DNA of 8,544 nucleotides from positions 1 to 8,544 of the forward strand of contig PXDE01000177.1 in assembly GCA_003566475.1 (NCBI GenBank), written 5' to 3'. The notes under the pieces were generated by a model. The model saw only the letters and a program-made list of their open reading frames with translations. It ran no database searches and was not told the DNA's origin. Below, one piece after another: positions 1 to 7,022 of this stretch. The translations under genes and the position numbers were made by a program. This stretch comes from PVC group bacterium. GTDB lineage: Bacteria > Verrucomicrobiota > Kiritimatiellia > SS1-B-03-39 > PXDE01. Each line of letters begins with the position of its first letter. Position 1 is the stretch's first letter.

Positions 1-51
1 GCCCCCCCCCGCGCACTTGACCCCTCCTCCCCGCCGTCCCTACCTTCCGCC

Positions 52-2418
52 ATGCCCAACCCCTCCGCCGACCCCTCTTCCGTCTTCCCCGGCGCCGACG
101 AGCGCACGCCCTCGCGGTCCCAGTACTTCTCCTGGATCAACCACACCAACGAGGGCCCCACCGAGGCCCAGACCCTGGCCAACCTCGGCTTCTTCCGCTA
201 CCTCCACGACGCGTTCGGCATGAGGCTCGACATCTACGCCTTTGACGCCGGGGCCATCGACGGGGCCAAGTTCTACGGCAGCATGGACTCCGACCGGTTC
301 CGGCGACGGTTCCCCCGCGGCTTCGCCCCCCTTCGCGACGCGGCCGCCGCCATGGGCACCCGCCTCGGCCTGTGGGGCGGCCCCGACGGGTTTGGCGACA
401 CCCCGGAGGAGACCCGGGCCCGTATCGAGATGATGGTGGGCCTTTGCCGCGACCACCGCATGGCCCTGTTCAAGATGGACGCGGTGTGCGGTCAGCTCCG
501 TCCCGAGCACGAGCACGAGGACGCGTTCGTGGAGATGATGACCCGCTGCCGCGAGCATAGCCCGGACCTCATCCTGCTCAACCACCGGCTCAAGCTGGGG
601 AAGGGCATGCCCCACGCCACCACCTTCCTCTGGGAGGGCGTGGAGACCTACATCGACGTCCATATCGCCAGCCGGGTCTGCGCTCCCCACAACCGCGCCG
701 GCGCCCTGGCCCGGGGCCTGCCCCCCGGCCTGGCCCGTCTTACCGAGGACCACGGCGTGTGCCTGTCCTCCTGCCTCGACTACTGGGCCGACGACCTCAT
801 CCTCCATGCCTTCAATCGCTGCCTCATCCTCGCCCCCGAGATCTACGGAAACCCCTGGCTGCTCCGCGACGACGAGCTTCCCCTGCTGGCCCGGATCTAC
901 AACCTCCATCGCCGCTACCGGGCCATCCTGGTCGATGGCATCGTCCTCCCCGAGGCGGAGTTCGGTCCCCATGCGGTGGCGCGGGGCGACGGCGACACCC
1001 GGCTGATCACCCTGCGCAATCTGTCCTGGGATCCCCGAACCATCGACCTGCCTCTGGACTCCACCCTGGGCCTGGAATCGGGAGGGCAGGTCGAAGTCCG
1101 CACCCTGTTCCCCTTCGAGCGCGTGCTCGGAACCTTCGCGGTTGGCCAGAGGGTGCCGGTCGAGGTCGGCCCGTACCGCGCCGCCCTCGTCCTGATCACC
1201 CGCGACCCCGCGACGCCGGGGATCGGAGTGGAGGGCGTGGACGCCCGGCTGGTCCGCGACGTGCCGGGCCGCCCGGTGGAGATCGACCTGCTCGGCGAAC
1301 CGGGAACGACCGCGCAAGTCGTGCTGCATGGCGGCGGGCAGGAGGGCAGGGCGACCCTCGATGGCCAGCCGGTGCCCGCCCCGCATCGGCCGTTTGTGGT
1401 CGAGTTCCCTGGCCCCCGCCTCGGTCAGCCCTGGCACCGCAAGCTGGGCGATCTGGTTCCGGTGGACGTGCCGCCGGACGCCGAGGCCCTCTACGAGGCC
1501 ACCTGTTTCGCGGCCGACAACAACGCGCTCGAACTCCGGGAGCTGGCCCGCTCCGGACCCACCGCGATCCCCGAGGTGCAGGCCGCGCGCGACGCCTATT
1601 TCGGCCAGCCCCTGTTCCGCAGCCGGAACCTCAGCGACCGCCACCTGTTCGACGACGATCCCTCCACCGGGTTCGGGGTCAACCGGCGCTGGCGCCGCGA
1701 CCTGCGCATCCGCAACAACGGCTTCCGGCTCGACCTCGGAACGCCCACGCGCATCGACCACCTGCGGCTGGTGGTGGGCGACGAGTACCGTTTGCAGCCC
1801 CTGCACATCGAGGAGGGGATCTTCGCCTCGGTCTCGGCCGACCTCCGGACCTGGCGGCGGGTGGGGCTGTTCATCACCGAGGACATCGCGGGCCCACTGC
1901 CCGACGACCAGCCCATTCGCTACATTCGGCTCGATGGCTGCCCGGACTTCATCCAGGAGGTGCGGGGCATGTGGCGGGGCCGGCCGCTGGACCGCTCGGG
2001 CTGGCGGGCCTCCATGCTGTTCGCGAACTACGGCGGGTGGGGCGGGGCGGGCGCGGTGGCCGCCTGGAGCCTGACCGTCCGGCTTGACGAGGCCCCGCCC
2101 GGCAGCTACCTGGCCATCGCCCTCCACGGCGAGCATGGGCCCGAGCTGGCCTACGCCGCCGCCCGGATGGGGGAGGGCTACCTCGGCGCGCCCCGCCGCA
2201 GTCCCTCGTTCCCTGCCAACACCTTCGAGGTCCCGGTGCGCGAGGCGGCCGGGAACACCACCTACTACATCCCGGTCACTCCCGACATGCTCGGCGCGCC
2301 CCTCGACCTCGTGGCCCTTCTGTTCAATGGCGGCAACCCCGACCTCCGCCCCGAAGCCTGGATCACCGCCTGCCCCGAACCCCGGGTCCGGCGCCGGCTG
2401 ACGCTGGCCCGCCCGTAG
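52..2418 (+). CDS. Clan GH-D-like glycoside hydrolase (alpha-galactosidase type) with C-terminal F5/8 type C-like domain
   Basis: The 788-residue protein reads as a TIM-barrel glycosidase followed by beta modules. Residues ~23-290 resemble the GH27/GH36 barrel. A K-x-D motif (FKMDAVCG, K141 and D143) sits where those families keep the catalytic nucleophile. A later WEGVETYID segment (E195, E198, D202) or LDYWADD (D243, D247, D248) could supply the acid/base; I cannot tell which. Residues ~292-388 look like the beta-sandwich that usually follows such barrels. Residues ~515-650 look like a discoidin/F5/8 type C carbohydrate-binding fold (LFDDDPSTGFG at 532-542, then FRLDLGTPTRIDHLRLVVG). No signal peptide follows ATG 52. 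The frame is open to the window edge, with no ATG/GTG/TTG in the 51 visible bases upstream and no clear ribosome site, so the true start may lie outside. Expected activity is hydrolysis of alpha-linked galactosides or related sugars; the exact substrate is unknown. Confidence 0.68.
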   Translation: MPNPSADPSSVFPGADERTPSRSQYFSWINHTNEGPTEAQTLANLGFFRYLHDAFGMRLDIYAFDAGAIDGAKFYGSMDSDRFRRRFPRGFAPLRDAAAAMGTRLGLWGGPDGFGDTPEETRARIEMMVGLCRDHRMALFKMDAVCGQLRPEHEHEDAFVEMMTRCREHSPDLILLNHRLKLGKGMPHATTFLWEGVETYIDVHIASRVCAPHNRAGALARGLPPGLARLTEDHGVCLSSCLDYWADDLILHAFNRCLILAPEIYGNPWLLRDDELPLLARIYNLHRRYRAILVDGIVLPEAEFGPHAVARGDGDTRLITLRNLSWDPRTIDLPLDSTLGLESGGQVEVRTLFPFERVLGTFAVGQRVPVEVGPYRAALVLITRDPATPGIGVEGVDARLVRDVPGRPVEIDLLGEPGTTAQVVLHGGGQEGRATLDGQPVPAPHRPFVVEFPGPRLGQPWHRKLGDLVPVDVPPDAEALYEATCFAADNNALELRELARSGPTAIPEVQAARDAYFGQPLFRSRNLSDRHLFDDDPSTGFGVNRRWRRDLRIRNNGFRLDLGTPTRIDHLRLVVGDEYRLQPLHIEEGIFASVSADLRTWRRVGLFITEDIAGPLPDDQPIRYIRLDGCPDFIQEVRGMWRGRPLDRSGWRASMLFANYGGWGGAGAVAAWSLTVRLDEAPPGSYLAIALHGEHGPELAYAAARMGEGYLGAPRRSPSFPANTFEVPVREAAGNTTYYIPVTPDMLGAPLDLVALLFNGGNPDLRPEAWITACPEPRVRRRLTLARP

Positions 2419-2454
2419 CCGTAACCTTGCAGCGGAACCGCGAACGGACCCAGC

Positions 2455-2469
2455 GCGGCCGCCGGCCGC
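2455..2469. repeat. GC palindrome downstream of the glycosidase gene
   Basis: GCGGCCG-C-CGGCCGC is a perfect inverted repeat with 7-base arms around one central base, 36 nt after the glycosidase stop. It could fold as a 3'-end hairpin in the transcript. No T-tract follows, so it is not a canonical intrinsic terminator. In DNA of this GC content it could also be chance. Confidence 0.35.
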
Positions 2470-2470
2470 A

Positions 2471-2520
2471 ACCAGACGAACCATAGAGGTAGCGGAGGTT
2501 CGCGGAGGACGGTGAAGAGG
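2471..2520. repeat. Purine-rich decayed repeat (AGAGG/GGAGG spaced 9-12 bp)
   Basis: After the motif AACCATAGAGG, pentamers AGAGG/GGAGG recur at 2485, 2494, 2504 and 2516, giving a purine-rich strand. This looks like a degenerate tandem or dispersed intergenic repeat rather than coding sequence. I see no gene or promoter in it. The identification as a known repeat family is my inference only. Confidence 0.3.
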
Positions 2521-2596
2521 AAGGGAACCGGGCATGGATCGGAATGGGGCCAGGACAGAAATCGCGGGCCGTTCACCCGCAGGCGAGCCCGGAGGA

Positions 2597-2786
2597 CGCC
2601 CCATCGTCGCGGGACGCCACCGTAGCTCCCACTTCCAGGTGGGAGTCTGCGCGGGCGCTGGGCGCTGTGACCCCGGAAGACGCCCAGTCGGAACTGGGCG
2701 CCACGCCTGTGGCTCCCACTTCCAAGTGGGAGTTTCCGCACGCTCGCGGAACGGTGCCCCCAGAAACGCCCAATCGGAATTGGGCG
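2597..2786. repeat. Alternating two-type palindrome array, ~86-bp period
   Basis: Two kinds of 20-nt palindrome alternate. Type A has 9-base arms around CC: CTCCCACTTCCAGGTGGGAG at 2626-2645 (one G·T pair) and CTCCCACTTCCAAGTGGGAG at 2713-2732 (perfect). Type B has 8-base arms around CGGA: CGCCCAGTCGGAACTGGGCG at 2681-2700 and CGCCCAATCGGAATTGGGCG at 2767-2786, both perfect. A degenerate B copy lies at 2597-2616. The order is B-A-B-A-B, with B starts 84 and 86 bp apart and A starts 87 bp apart. Intervening spacers are alignable, each ending in a C(C/A)GAA-like run before B. The two good B copies differ by compensating changes (AGT/ACT versus AAT/ATT), so the stem is conserved rather than the sequence. 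This is a tandemly amplified dispersed repeat, possibly REP-like. No ORF in it is credible. Confidence 0.8.
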
Positions 2787-2838
2787 CTACGTCCCTGCTG
2801 TCAGAGCGGAGGTCTCCGAGGGGCCAAGGAAGCGGGCT

Positions 2839-2862
2839 ATGCATCGCGATGCGACGATGCAT
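2839..2862. promoter_or_regulatory. Operator-like inverted repeats upstream of vapB
   Basis: ATGCATCG (2839-2846) and CGATGCAT (2855-2862) form a perfect 8-bp inverted repeat with an 8-bp spacer. It is nested with the palindrome GCATCGCGATGC (2841-2852) and followed by GATGC-ATAC-GCATC (2856-2869). GCATC/GATGC thus occurs four times in 29 bp, ending 35 bp before the antitoxin start. Ribbon-helix-helix VapB proteins typically bind such repeats as VapBC complexes and repress their own promoter, so this is the probable autoregulatory site. TTGACA follows at 2870-2875, but no convincing -10 box lies 16-18 bp beyond it. Confidence 0.6.
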
Positions 2863-2904
2863 ACGCATCTTGACATCACCCCGCCTCTGGCCCAGGGTGG
2901 AGGC

Positions 2905-3138
2905 ATGCGCACCACGGTCTCCATCGACGACGATCTCCTGGGCGCGGCCCGGAGTCTGGCCCGCCACCGGTCTCTCACCCTCGGCGAGGCGGTTTCCGAG
3001 CTGATGCGGCGCGGGCTTCAGGCCCCCGCCCGAAAGGCCCCGCAACCCCGGCCCTCCGGGTTCCCGGTCTTCCCGGTCCCGGAGCAGGCGCGGCCCATCA
3101 CCCTCGAGGATGTGAAGCGGGACGAGGATGAGCCGTGA
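2905..3138 (+). CDS. vapB: VapB-family antitoxin, ribbon-helix-helix
   Basis: This 77-residue protein begins MRTTVSIDDDLL, the N-terminal beta strand and first helix of a ribbon-helix-helix DNA-binding fold. LTLGEAVSELMRRGLQ supplies the second helix. The proline-rich tail ending PITLEDVKRDEDEP is typical of the toxin-neutralising region of VapB antitoxins paired with this VapC type. I chose ATG 2905 because AGGGTGGAGG (2894-2903) lies directly upstream and because the conserved fold starts there. An in-frame ATG at 2839 would put the operator-like repeat inside the gene. The stop codon overlaps the toxin start (GTGA, 3135-3138), implying translational coupling. The role is to neutralise VapC and repress the operon. 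Confidence 0.88.
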   Translation: MRTTVSIDDDLLGAARSLARHRSLTLGEAVSELMRRGLQAPARKAPQPRPSGFPVFPVPEQARPITLEDVKRDEDEP

Positions 3139-3572
3139 AGGTCGGGCTGCTGGACGTCAACATGCTGATCGCCCTCGCCTGGCCTTCGCATGTCCATCAC
3201 CGGGAAGCGCAGGACTGGTTCCGCCGCCACGCCCGGGCCGGCTGGGCCACCTGTCCGCTCACCCAGTGCGGGTTCGTCCGGATCTCGTCCAATCCCAGGA
3301 TCATTCCCGAGGCGGTGCCGCCTCCGCAGGCCCTGGCCCTGCTCCGCGAGGTGGTGGCCCACCCGCATCACCGCTTCTGGCCCGATGACATCGGCCTGTC
3401 CGAGGCGCCCACCGAGCTTCTGATGGGGCACCGCCAGGTCACCGACGCCTATCTGCTCGGGCTCGCCCTCCGCAACCATGGACGGCTGGTGACCCTGGAC
3501 GCCGGGGTGGCCTCCCTCCTGCCCCCTCGGAGTCCACACGCGATTGCCCTGTGCGTCGTAGGCGGGGATTGA
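3135..3572 (+). CDS. vapC: VapC-family PIN-domain ribonuclease toxin
   Basis: This 145-residue PIN-domain protein is the expected length for VapC. It starts at GTG 3135, overlapping the antitoxin stop by four bases. The N-terminal LLDVNMLIALAW carries the first metal-binding aspartate (D7). VTDAYLLGLA gives D104, and RLVTLDAGV gives D122. The motif CPLTQCGFVRISSNP aligns with the family segment that usually holds a catalytic Glu in T-E-x-GF, but here residue 44 is Gln. VapC toxins are Mg2+-dependent endoribonucleases that cleave tRNA or rRNA and stop translation when VapB is lost. The Gln may reduce activity, or it may be a tolerated variant in this subfamily. Membership in the PIN/VapC family is clear; the RNA target cannot be read from sequence. 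Confidence 0.9.
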   Translation: MKVGLLDVNMLIALAWPSHVHHREAQDWFRRHARAGWATCPLTQCGFVRISSNPRIIPEAVPPPQALALLREVVAHPHHRFWPDDIGLSEAPTELLMGHRQVTDAYLLGLALRNHGRLVTLDAGVASLLPPRSPHAIALCVVGGD

Positions 3573-3595
3573 GAGACCGGTCGGTTGGCCCGCGA

Positions 3596-3614
3596 TTCCC
3601 CAGGGACCGGGGAA
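3596..3614. terminator. Weak hairpin between convergent vapC and CAP genes
   Basis: TTCCCC (3596-3601) and GGGGAA (3609-3614) pair with a 7-nt loop, in the 49-bp gap between two convergent stop codons. Its position fits a bidirectional transcription end, but no T-tract follows on either strand, so the call is tentative. Confidence 0.35.
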
Positions 3615-3621
3615 CCGTAGG

Positions 3622-4656
3622 TCACCGCTGGAAGTTCTGGGTCCAGTAGACGCCGGAGCGGCCGACGCCAATCCGGGAGAACGAATCCCGGAACATGTTG
3701 ATGTGGTGCCCGGGGCTGCGGAACCACCAGCGGTTCGCGACGAACGGGTCGGTCGAGCCCTGGAAGATGTTCTCGCCATGGACGGCCACGCCGACGCGGC
3801 CGCCGCGCTCCTCCATCGTGCGTTTGCCCGACACGGGCGAGGTGTGCGAGAAGAACCGGTGCTCCCGCATATCCTGCGAATGGCCGCGGGCGGCTTCGGA
3901 GAGCCTCAGGTCCACCTGCAGCGGCCGGATGCCGCCTAGCACCCGCATGATGTTCAGGTCGCGGACGGCCATGGCTTCCCCCGGGTCGATGGTCAGGAGG
4001 TCGGCCTCGTTGCGGGCCAGCCGCTGCGAGGCGGCCCCAGGCAGGCCGGCGCGGGAGACGACCAGGTATTCGTACAGCTTCAGCCACTGCCCGAAATCCG
4101 CGTCCGCCTCTCCGAGCATCGCCTGGCAGCGCCCCCAGTCGCCGGCCCATTCCATGATTTGCTGGCGATGACGTCGGAGCACTTCGTTCCCGGTGATCAG
4201 CTTCTCGGCGTCCGCCACATAGGCCCTTCGCAGTTCGTTCATCGCCGGTTCCGCGGTCGCCCGGATGGTGGCGGCGTCGACCGTGCCGCGCTGCTGCAAG
4301 CTGCGGAAATCGCGGCTGAGCCGGTGAAGGTGACTGGCCTGGACCTGGCGCAGGTTCTCCGCGACGGCGGCCTGGGCGAGTCGGCCCAGGTCGGCCGAGT
4401 AGCGGTTCAGCGGCGCGTTCAGGTCGCTGGTGATACGGCCTAGAAGCTCCGCCGCCGCGACCTTCCCGTCGCCGATGGCCAGGATCTCGTCCGCGATCTC
4501 GCGGCGCCGGGCGGCGTCGGCCCCGGCGACCCGGTAGCTCTCCAGCAGCCCGCGCAGCCGCGCCCGCTCCGCGATATCCAGCCGCTGCGGCTGAGCCCAC
4601 GCGGTGGCGGCGGGGAGAAGGAGGCCGCCGCAGGCGAGGAGGACGCGGACGGTCAT
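3622..4656 (-). CDS. Secreted CAP/SCP-domain protein
   Basis: The 344-residue protein starts with a signal peptide (MTVRVLLACGGLLLPAATAWA, cleavage likely at AWA|Q after residue 21). Residues ~30-225 are mostly helical and Ala/Arg/Glu-rich, with no domain I recognise. Residues ~231-344 are a bacterial CAP (SCP/PR-1, YkwD-like) domain. It shows AARGHSQDM (H259), FFSHTSP (H271), GENIF (E295), WFRSPGHHINM (H317, H318), then IGVGRSGVYWTQNF at the end. Bacterial CAP proteins are extracytoplasmic and mostly of unknown activity. I chose ATG 4656 because GGGAGAGG lies about 7 nt upstream and it gives a normal signal peptide. An alternative ATG at 4734 has AAGGAGG about 11 nt upstream but would add 26 residues before the signal. 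It lies 202 bp downstream of the beta-helix gene on the same strand, so co-transcription is possible but unproven. Confidence 0.87.
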   Translation of the reverse strand: MTVRVLLACGGLLLPAATAWAQPQRLDIAERARLRGLLESYRVAGADAARRREIADEILAIGDGKVAAAELLGRITSDLNAPLNRYSADLGRLAQAAVAENLRQVQASHLHRLSRDFRSLQQRGTVDAATIRATAEPAMNELRRAYVADAEKLITGNEVLRRHRQQIMEWAGDWGRCQAMLGEADADFGQWLKLYEYLVVSRAGLPGAASQRLARNEADLLTIDPGEAMAVRDLNIMRVLGGIRPLQVDLRLSEAARGHSQDMREHRFFSHTSPVSGKRTMEERGGRVGVAVHGENIFQGSTDPFVANRWWFRSPGHHINMFRDSFSRIGVGRSGVYWTQNFQR

Positions 4657-4824
4657 GCGGACACCTCTCCCATGGGTCCGGGCGTCGAACACCCGGCTAC
4701 GTTCCTCCGCCTTCATCGTAGAGCTTCGCTGCATTCTCCAGCGCCCTCCTTACCAGGCCTTGTCGGTCGTTCGACATGGAGACTATGCCCACCCCTTCCG
4801 GAACCGCAAGACCAGCCTCCAGAC

Positions 4825-4844
4825 CTTGGACGAACCCGTCCAGG
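4825..4844 (-). terminator. Possible hairpin after the beta-helix gene
   Basis: On the minus strand CCTGGACG and CGTCCAAG pair (8 bp, one G·T) around GGTT, starting 14 nt past the beta-helix stop. CCTTGGAC is also directly repeated at 4824-4831 and 4845-4852. No T-run follows. It may be a transcript-end hairpin or just local repeat structure. Confidence 0.3.
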
Positions 4845-4858
4845 CCTTGGACATCCCG

Positions 4859-6802
4859 CTACGGCGGAGCGGCCGCGCCAAGGGCGGGCGGCGGCGGGAG
4901 CCGGGCCCCCGCCTCCGGGGCCGGTCCCCCGGGCCGACGCCGCCAGTCGCCCCGGGCGGGGTCGAGGAAGAGGCTATCCAGATCGGTGACCACCCGGCAG
5001 CCCTCGCCCAGGAACCGCGCCTCGACCTCGCGGAGGTAGATGTTGTGCTCGAACACGCCGGGCAGATCCTCGGCCGGACGGTCCATGACGTTGTGGCGGA
5101 CCACCAGCCCCTCGGGCGGGCCGGGGCTGCCCCGCCGCTGCCCGAGCATCCCCGCCGACCACCCCACCTCGGGGTTGGTATTCACGAAGGTGTTCCGGAT
5201 GAACTGGAGGTTGCGGAGCGCCCGGCCGCCGACCCGGCCCGAGTTCCACATGGCCACGGCCAGGGCCGACCGGCCCAGGCCATCGACCACGTTGTCGCGG
5301 AACACGATGTTCTCGGCGTTGCGGTTGATGGCCACGGTGTTGTGCACGTAGTTCCGCTCGATCACCAGATTGGCGCACCCCTCGTAGACGTTGATCCCGC
5401 TGGCATGCATGCCGAAGTGGTTCAGCACCGCGTTGTCCTCGACCACGCCGTCCCGGCACTCGTAGTGGCGGATGCCGCTGCCGGAGTTCTTGTCCAGACG
5501 GCAGCCGCGCACCCGGTAGCGGTTGACCCGGCTCAGAAAGATGCCGGTCGTCCAGCCCGGGCAGTGATGGATATGGCAGTTCTCGATGACCACCTCGTCG
5601 GCATGGTTCGCCCCGATGCCCGCATGCCCGCTGATGAAGCGGATCTCGCAGTCGGCGATGCCGATGTCCCGCGCGCGGGTCCGGCTGCGGGCGATCGAGA
5701 TTCCCCCCGCGCCGCCCGAATAGCGCTGGATCAGGAACCCCCGGATGCGGAGGTGGGAGGCCCCTCCGTCCACCGTGAGCGCGGTGTCGAAGACGGGAAA
5801 GCCGATGTTGGATGGAGGACCGGCCTCGGGGCGGTCGGGCCGCAGGTGGATCCGCGAGCGCCCATCGGCTAGCGGCTGAATCGACCACTCGCCCGGCTGC
5901 TCGATCAGCCTCGGCGAGTTGTAGAAGGCGTACCGCGTCTCCTCGTAGGTGCTGGGCGTGAACCCGGGCAGGCGAAGCTGCCCGGCGGCGGCATCGTGGC
6001 CCTCCACCACCGCGAAATACACATGGTTGTTGCCGCCATGGATCCCGATGAACATGCCCCGGAATAAGTTCGCGGGGCGGCCGGTCAGATTCGTCTCGTC
6101 GACAAGGATGCTGCCTCCGTCGCGCACCTCGAGCCGGATGGGTGACCGCAGGAAGTCCCGCGGCAGGTCGGGGTAGAAGGGGTCGGACGGCTTGGGGAAC
6201 TGGGCGATGGGCAGGAGCCGCCGGTCGCCGTCGATCAGGATCACCCGCTGCCATGGGGCCTGCCGGAGCCTCGGCGCCTTCCGATGCACGACGAACTCGC
6301 CATGGCCCACGTTGGACGAGATGTCGAGATCGACGTCCGCAAAGACGATCTCCCGCCAGCGCGGGTTGCCCTGGGCCTCGTCCGGCGAACGGCAGCGCTG
6401 CCATCGGTCGATCACCCGGCCGCCGTCGAGAATCGCCCGGCCCTGGCCGAAATCTCCCGCCGAGTTCCCGTCGTAGATGATCGGCGCCTCCGGCGTGCCC
6501 GACACGGTCAGGGTGATCGAGCCATGGTAGGCCACTCCGCCGCGGAACCGCACGGTGTCGCCCGGGGTCAGAATCGCCGAGGCGGGGTTGTCGGTGGCGT
6601 TCCGGTCGCCCGGAGCGTGTTTCCAGGCGGTCTGCGGCGACCGCCCATCGGCCGCATTGTCGCCGTCGGCGAAGTCCACATAGTAGGTGGCGGCAGACGC
6701 CGCCCCCGCCCACAGCAGGACGCCCGCCACGGCCGCCGCCACCACCTTGACGTACGGGCTGCCCTCTCCCGTCACCATCCCGACATCGTCGTGTGCGCTC
6801 AT
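4859..6802 (-). CDS. Secreted right-handed parallel beta-helix protein
   Basis: This is about 647 residues with an N-terminal signal (hydrophobic VVAAAVAGVLLWAGAASA, cleavage near residue 37). ATYYVDFADGDNAADG then begins the mature protein, followed by TPGDTVRFRGG and APIIYDG. That opening is typical of DUF1565/NosD-like beta-helix proteins. From about residue 340 to 600, short repeating rungs dominate (ISIARSR, IGIADCEIRF, VVIENCHIHH, YRVRGCRLDKNSGSGI, VIERNYVHNT, IVFRDNVVDG), the pattern of a right-handed parallel beta-helix. Such folds occur in polysaccharide lyases, glycosidases and epimerases. I cannot identify catalytic residues, so the activity is open. The C-terminus (DPARGDWRRRPGGPA) looks complete. 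I prefer ATG 6802 because GGTGAGG lies just upstream. ATG 6823 lies inside a palindrome with no ribosome site, and ATG 6778 is possible. Confidence 0.83.
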   Translation of the reverse strand: MSAHDDVGMVTGEGSPYVKVVAAAVAGVLLWAGAASAATYYVDFADGDNAADGRSPQTAWKHAPGDRNATDNPASAILTPGDTVRFRGGVAYHGSITLTVSGTPEAPIIYDGNSAGDFGQGRAILDGGRVIDRWQRCRSPDEAQGNPRWREIVFADVDLDISSNVGHGEFVVHRKAPRLRQAPWQRVILIDGDRRLLPIAQFPKPSDPFYPDLPRDFLRSPIRLEVRDGGSILVDETNLTGRPANLFRGMFIGIHGGNNHVYFAVVEGHDAAAGQLRLPGFTPSTYEETRYAFYNSPRLIEQPGEWSIQPLADGRSRIHLRPDRPEAGPPSNIGFPVFDTALTVDGGASHLRIRGFLIQRYSGGAGGISIARSRTRARDIGIADCEIRFISGHAGIGANHADEVVIENCHIHHCPGWTTGIFLSRVNRYRVRGCRLDKNSGSGIRHYECRDGVVEDNAVLNHFGMHASGINVYEGCANLVIERNYVHNTVAINRNAENIVFRDNVVDGLGRSALAVAMWNSGRVGGRALRNLQFIRNTFVNTNPEVGWSAGMLGQRRGSPGPPEGLVVRHNVMDRPAEDLPGVFEHNIYLREVEARFLGEGCRVVTDLDSLFLDPARGDWRRRPGGPAPEAGARLPPPPALGAAAPP

Positions 6803-6813
6803 GACCTCACCAG

Positions 6814-6827
6814 GTGCATGCATGCAC
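6814..6827. promoter_or_regulatory. 14-bp palindrome at the beta-helix gene start
   Basis: GTGCATGCATGCAC is a perfect 14-bp palindrome whose inner edge is 12 bp upstream of the preferred start at 6802. Position and symmetry suit a dimeric regulator site in the 5' untranslated region. No adjacent regulator gene is visible. Confidence 0.4.
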
Positions 6828-6840
6828 TCTACGGGGCAAG

Positions 6841-6899
6841 GACTTGGCGTGCGAGTCCGATGTCCTTTGCCGAGTCCGCATGTCGGCCGTGTCCAAGTC
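6841..6899. repeat. Direct and inverted repeats upstream of the beta-helix gene
   Basis: CGAGTCCGATGTC (6852-6864) and CGAGTCCGCATGTC (6871-6884) are near-identical direct repeats starting 19 bp apart. They are bracketed by GACTTGG (6841-6847) and CCAAGTC (6893-6899), a perfect 7-bp inverted repeat. This lies within the presumed promoter region of the minus-strand gene, and could hold tandem regulator sites. I could not place a convincing -35/-10 pair. In the rest of 6803-6990 I see no gene. Confidence 0.35.
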
Positions 6900-7022
6900 G
6901 AGCGGCCTGGCCGCAGTGCCGGAGAGGCAGGGATCAGGGAGCAGTGGTTGGTGGGCAGTAGTCAGTCCCCGCCCCTGAACCGCTGAGTTTAGCCGAATGA
7001 GGGGTGAGACACGGGGCGGTGC

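Noticed and set aside
17..46. TTGACC ... TACCTT as a promoter for the glycosidase gene.
   Set aside because: Spacing is 18 bp and the -10 match is poor. It would leave almost no leader, and the coding frame may extend further upstream.
2597..2786. CRISPR-like array.
   Set aside because: Two different palindromes alternate, spacers are related to one another, the period is ~86 bp and no cas genes are present.
2870..2898. TTGACA as the -35 box of vapBC.
   Set aside because: The hexamer is perfect, but no -10-like sequence lies 16-18 bp downstream (the region is CCCAGGGTGG, the ribosome site).
40..3045. Very long open frame on the minus strand (about 1000 codons).
   Set aside because: It is antisense to the glycosidase gene, an artefact of GC-rich codon usage. 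Its protein is low-complexity and it reads straight through the palindrome array.
4604..5872. Long plus-strand open frame opposite the beta-helix gene.
   Set aside because: Its composition is Pro/Ala/Arg/Asp-biased with no domain signature. The minus strand carries a signal peptide and regular beta-helix rungs.
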